From Castellaniella sp034007085 (GTDB lineage Bacteria; Pseudomonadota; Gammaproteobacteria; Burkholderiales; Burkholderiaceae_B), in NCBI RefSeq assembly GCF_034007085.1, contig NZ_JAVERO010000111.1, positions 1 through 7,215 on the forward strand: a stretch of DNA of 7,215 nt, read 5' to 3'. The position numbers were made by a program, and so were the translations under genes. Of this stretch, positions 6,284 through 7,215 are shown in pieces (within the stretch, counting starts at the first letter, position 1; the number at the start of each line of letters is the position of its first letter). Under the pieces are notes generated by a model. It ran no database searches. It had not been told where the DNA came from and saw only the letters and a list, made by a program, of their open reading frames with translations.

Positions 6284-7215
6284 ATGAAACTAGCCACTTT
6301 GAAAAATGAGTCGCGCGACGGTCGCCTGGTCGTCGTGTCCCGGGACCTGACGCAGTGTGTCGCCGTCCCCGAGATCGCGCCCACCCTGCAGGCGGCGCTG
6401 GATGACTGGGATGCCTGTCTGCCGGGGCTGCGTGCCGCGTATGACCGGCTCAATTCGGGTCAGGACGGGGCGGCCCGCCCTTTCGACCCGGCGGCTTGCC
6501 ATTCGCCGTTGCCGCGCGCCTATCAATGGGCGGATGGTTCGGCCTATCTGAACCACGTGGAACTGGTGCGCCGCGCCCGCAACAGCCAGGTGCCGGAATC
6601 CTTCTTCACCGATCCACTGATGTACCAGGGCGGGTCCGACAGTTTCATCGGTCCGCGCGATCCCATCGTTGCCGATACCGAGGACTGGGGGATCGACATG
6701 GAGGCCGAGGTCGCGGTCATCACGGGCGACGTGCCCATGGGAACCCGGCCGACGGATGCCGCCGGCGCGATCCGCCTGCTGATGCTGGTCAACGACGTGT
6801 CCCTGCGCGGCCTGATCCCCGGGGAACTGGCCAAGGGCTTTGGCTTTTTCCAGTCCAAGCCGGCCAGCGCATTTTCTCCGGTGGCCGTGACGCCCGACGA
6901 ATTGGGCCCGGCCTGGCGCGATGGCAAGGTCCATCTGCCGCTGCGGGTCGAACTCAATGGCGAGCCCTTTGGCTGCCCGAACGCGGGCCAGGACATGACG
7001 TTCGATTTTCCGCAACTGGTCGCGCATGCCGCGCGCACGCGCCAATTGGCCGCCGGGACCATCATCGGTTCGGGCACGGTGTCCAACAAGCAGGGCAGCC
7101 TGCACGGGTCCAGCATCCGCAATGGCGGCGTGGGCTATTGCTGCATCGCCGAGGTCCGCATGTACGAGACGATCGAAAGCGGTGCCCCGGTGACGCCTTT
7201 CATGCGCTTCGGTGA
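6284..7215 (+). CDS. Fumarylacetoacetate hydrolase (FAH) family protein (3' end outside window)
   Basis: 310 complete codons of an FAH-family enzyme; members cleave C-C bonds in, or otherwise process, acylpyruvate-like or oxo-acid substrates using Mg2+ or Ca2+. An N-terminal FAH-type domain covers about residues 1-75 (RDGRLVVVSRDL). The catalytic domain has D110 in TDPLMYQGGSD, E140 and E142 in MEAEVAVI, D171 in VNDVS and K192 in QSKPASAF. E140, E142, D171 and K192 match the spacing of the metal ligands and active-site Lys of mammalian FAH. GSGT at 262-265 and the closing block CIAEVRMYETIESGAPVTPF also fit. Family members of this type run about 330 residues, so about 20 are missing. The ATG lies 15 nt after the dctP stop with only a weak GGTG ahead, suggesting operon co-transcription. 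It probably acts on the imported compound or a product of it. It could be a fumarylacetoacetase, a fumarylpyruvate hydrolase or another member; the reaction is not assignable. Confidence 0.9.
   Translation, partial: MKLATLKNESRDGRLVVVSRDLTQCVAVPEIAPTLQAALDDWDACLPGLRAAYDRLNSGQDGAARPFDPAACHSPLPRAYQWADGSAYLNHVELVRRARNSQVPESFFTDPLMYQGGSDSFIGPRDPIVADTEDWGIDMEAEVAVITGDVPMGTRPTDAAGAIRLLMLVNDVSLRGLIPGELAKGFGFFQSKPASAFSPVAVTPDELGPAWRDGKVHLPLRVELNGEPFGCPNAGQDMTFDFPQLVAHAARTRQLAAGTIIGSGTVSNKQGSLHGSSIRNGGVGYCCIAEVRMYETIESGAPVTPFMRFG

Noticed and set aside
6290..7105. 271-codon antisense frame over the FAH gene
   Set aside because: It is a shadow of an FAH-family gene whose metal-binding and closing motifs are intact on the plus strand.
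6496..7215. 239-codon plus-strand frame to the right edge
   Set aside because: It is out of frame with the FAH gene and Arg/Gly-rich; the FAH frame starting at 6284 explains the region.
1..7215. Mobile element, CRISPR array, tRNA or rRNA
   Set aside because: No transposase or integrase motifs, spaced direct repeats, cloverleaf or rRNA-like conserved blocks were seen, and base composition looks even across the window.

Overview
The window looks like chromosomal DNA from a GC-rich betaproteobacterium. Strong C/G preference at third codon positions, the LysR–TRAP–FAH gene set and the protein sequences all fit Burkholderiales, probably Alcaligenaceae (Bordetella/Achromobacter/Castellaniella-like). 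That placement is inferred from recall of family sequences, not from a search. Coding density is high. I see no RNA gene, insertion sequence, CRISPR array or phage gene.

Left part, minus strand (1-2223). A large membrane-bound cyclic-di-GMP protein runs off the left edge. Its order is signal segment, periplasmic Venus-flytrap (SBP_bac_3-like) sensor, one transmembrane helix, PAS, GGDEF, EAL. The GGDEF signature reads SGDEF. The EAL domain is cut by the window edge and has an Arg where the family's loop-stabilising Glu is expected.

Middle (2319-3391). A LysR-type regulator lies on the minus strand, upstream of and co-oriented with the c-di-GMP gene. It is divergent from a plus-strand operon. 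The 161-bp divergent gap holds a good sigma70-type promoter candidate pointing right, a small palindrome at about -50 that could be the LysR operator, a leader RNA hairpin, and a 10-codon leader ORF whose stop overlaps the first permease start.

Right part, plus strand (3392-7215). A tight operon encodes a tripartite TRAP transporter, dctQ (small permease), dctM (large permease) and dctP (periplasmic binding protein). A fumarylacetoacetate hydrolase (FAH) family enzyme follows and runs off the right edge about 20 codons before its expected end. dctQ and dctM overlap by ATGA. dctP has its own strong ribosome binding site, and the FAH gene starts 15 nt after dctP.

The likely logic is that LysR senses a carboxylate, DctPQM imports it using a sodium or proton gradient, and the FAH enzyme acts on it or on a breakdown product. 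The substrate cannot be read from the sequence. The most unexpected feature is a perfect 25-bp palindrome with 12-bp arms inside dctP, starting at the first codon of the predicted mature protein. No complete novel system is evident; the unusual points are regulatory signals and catalytic-motif deviations in known families.
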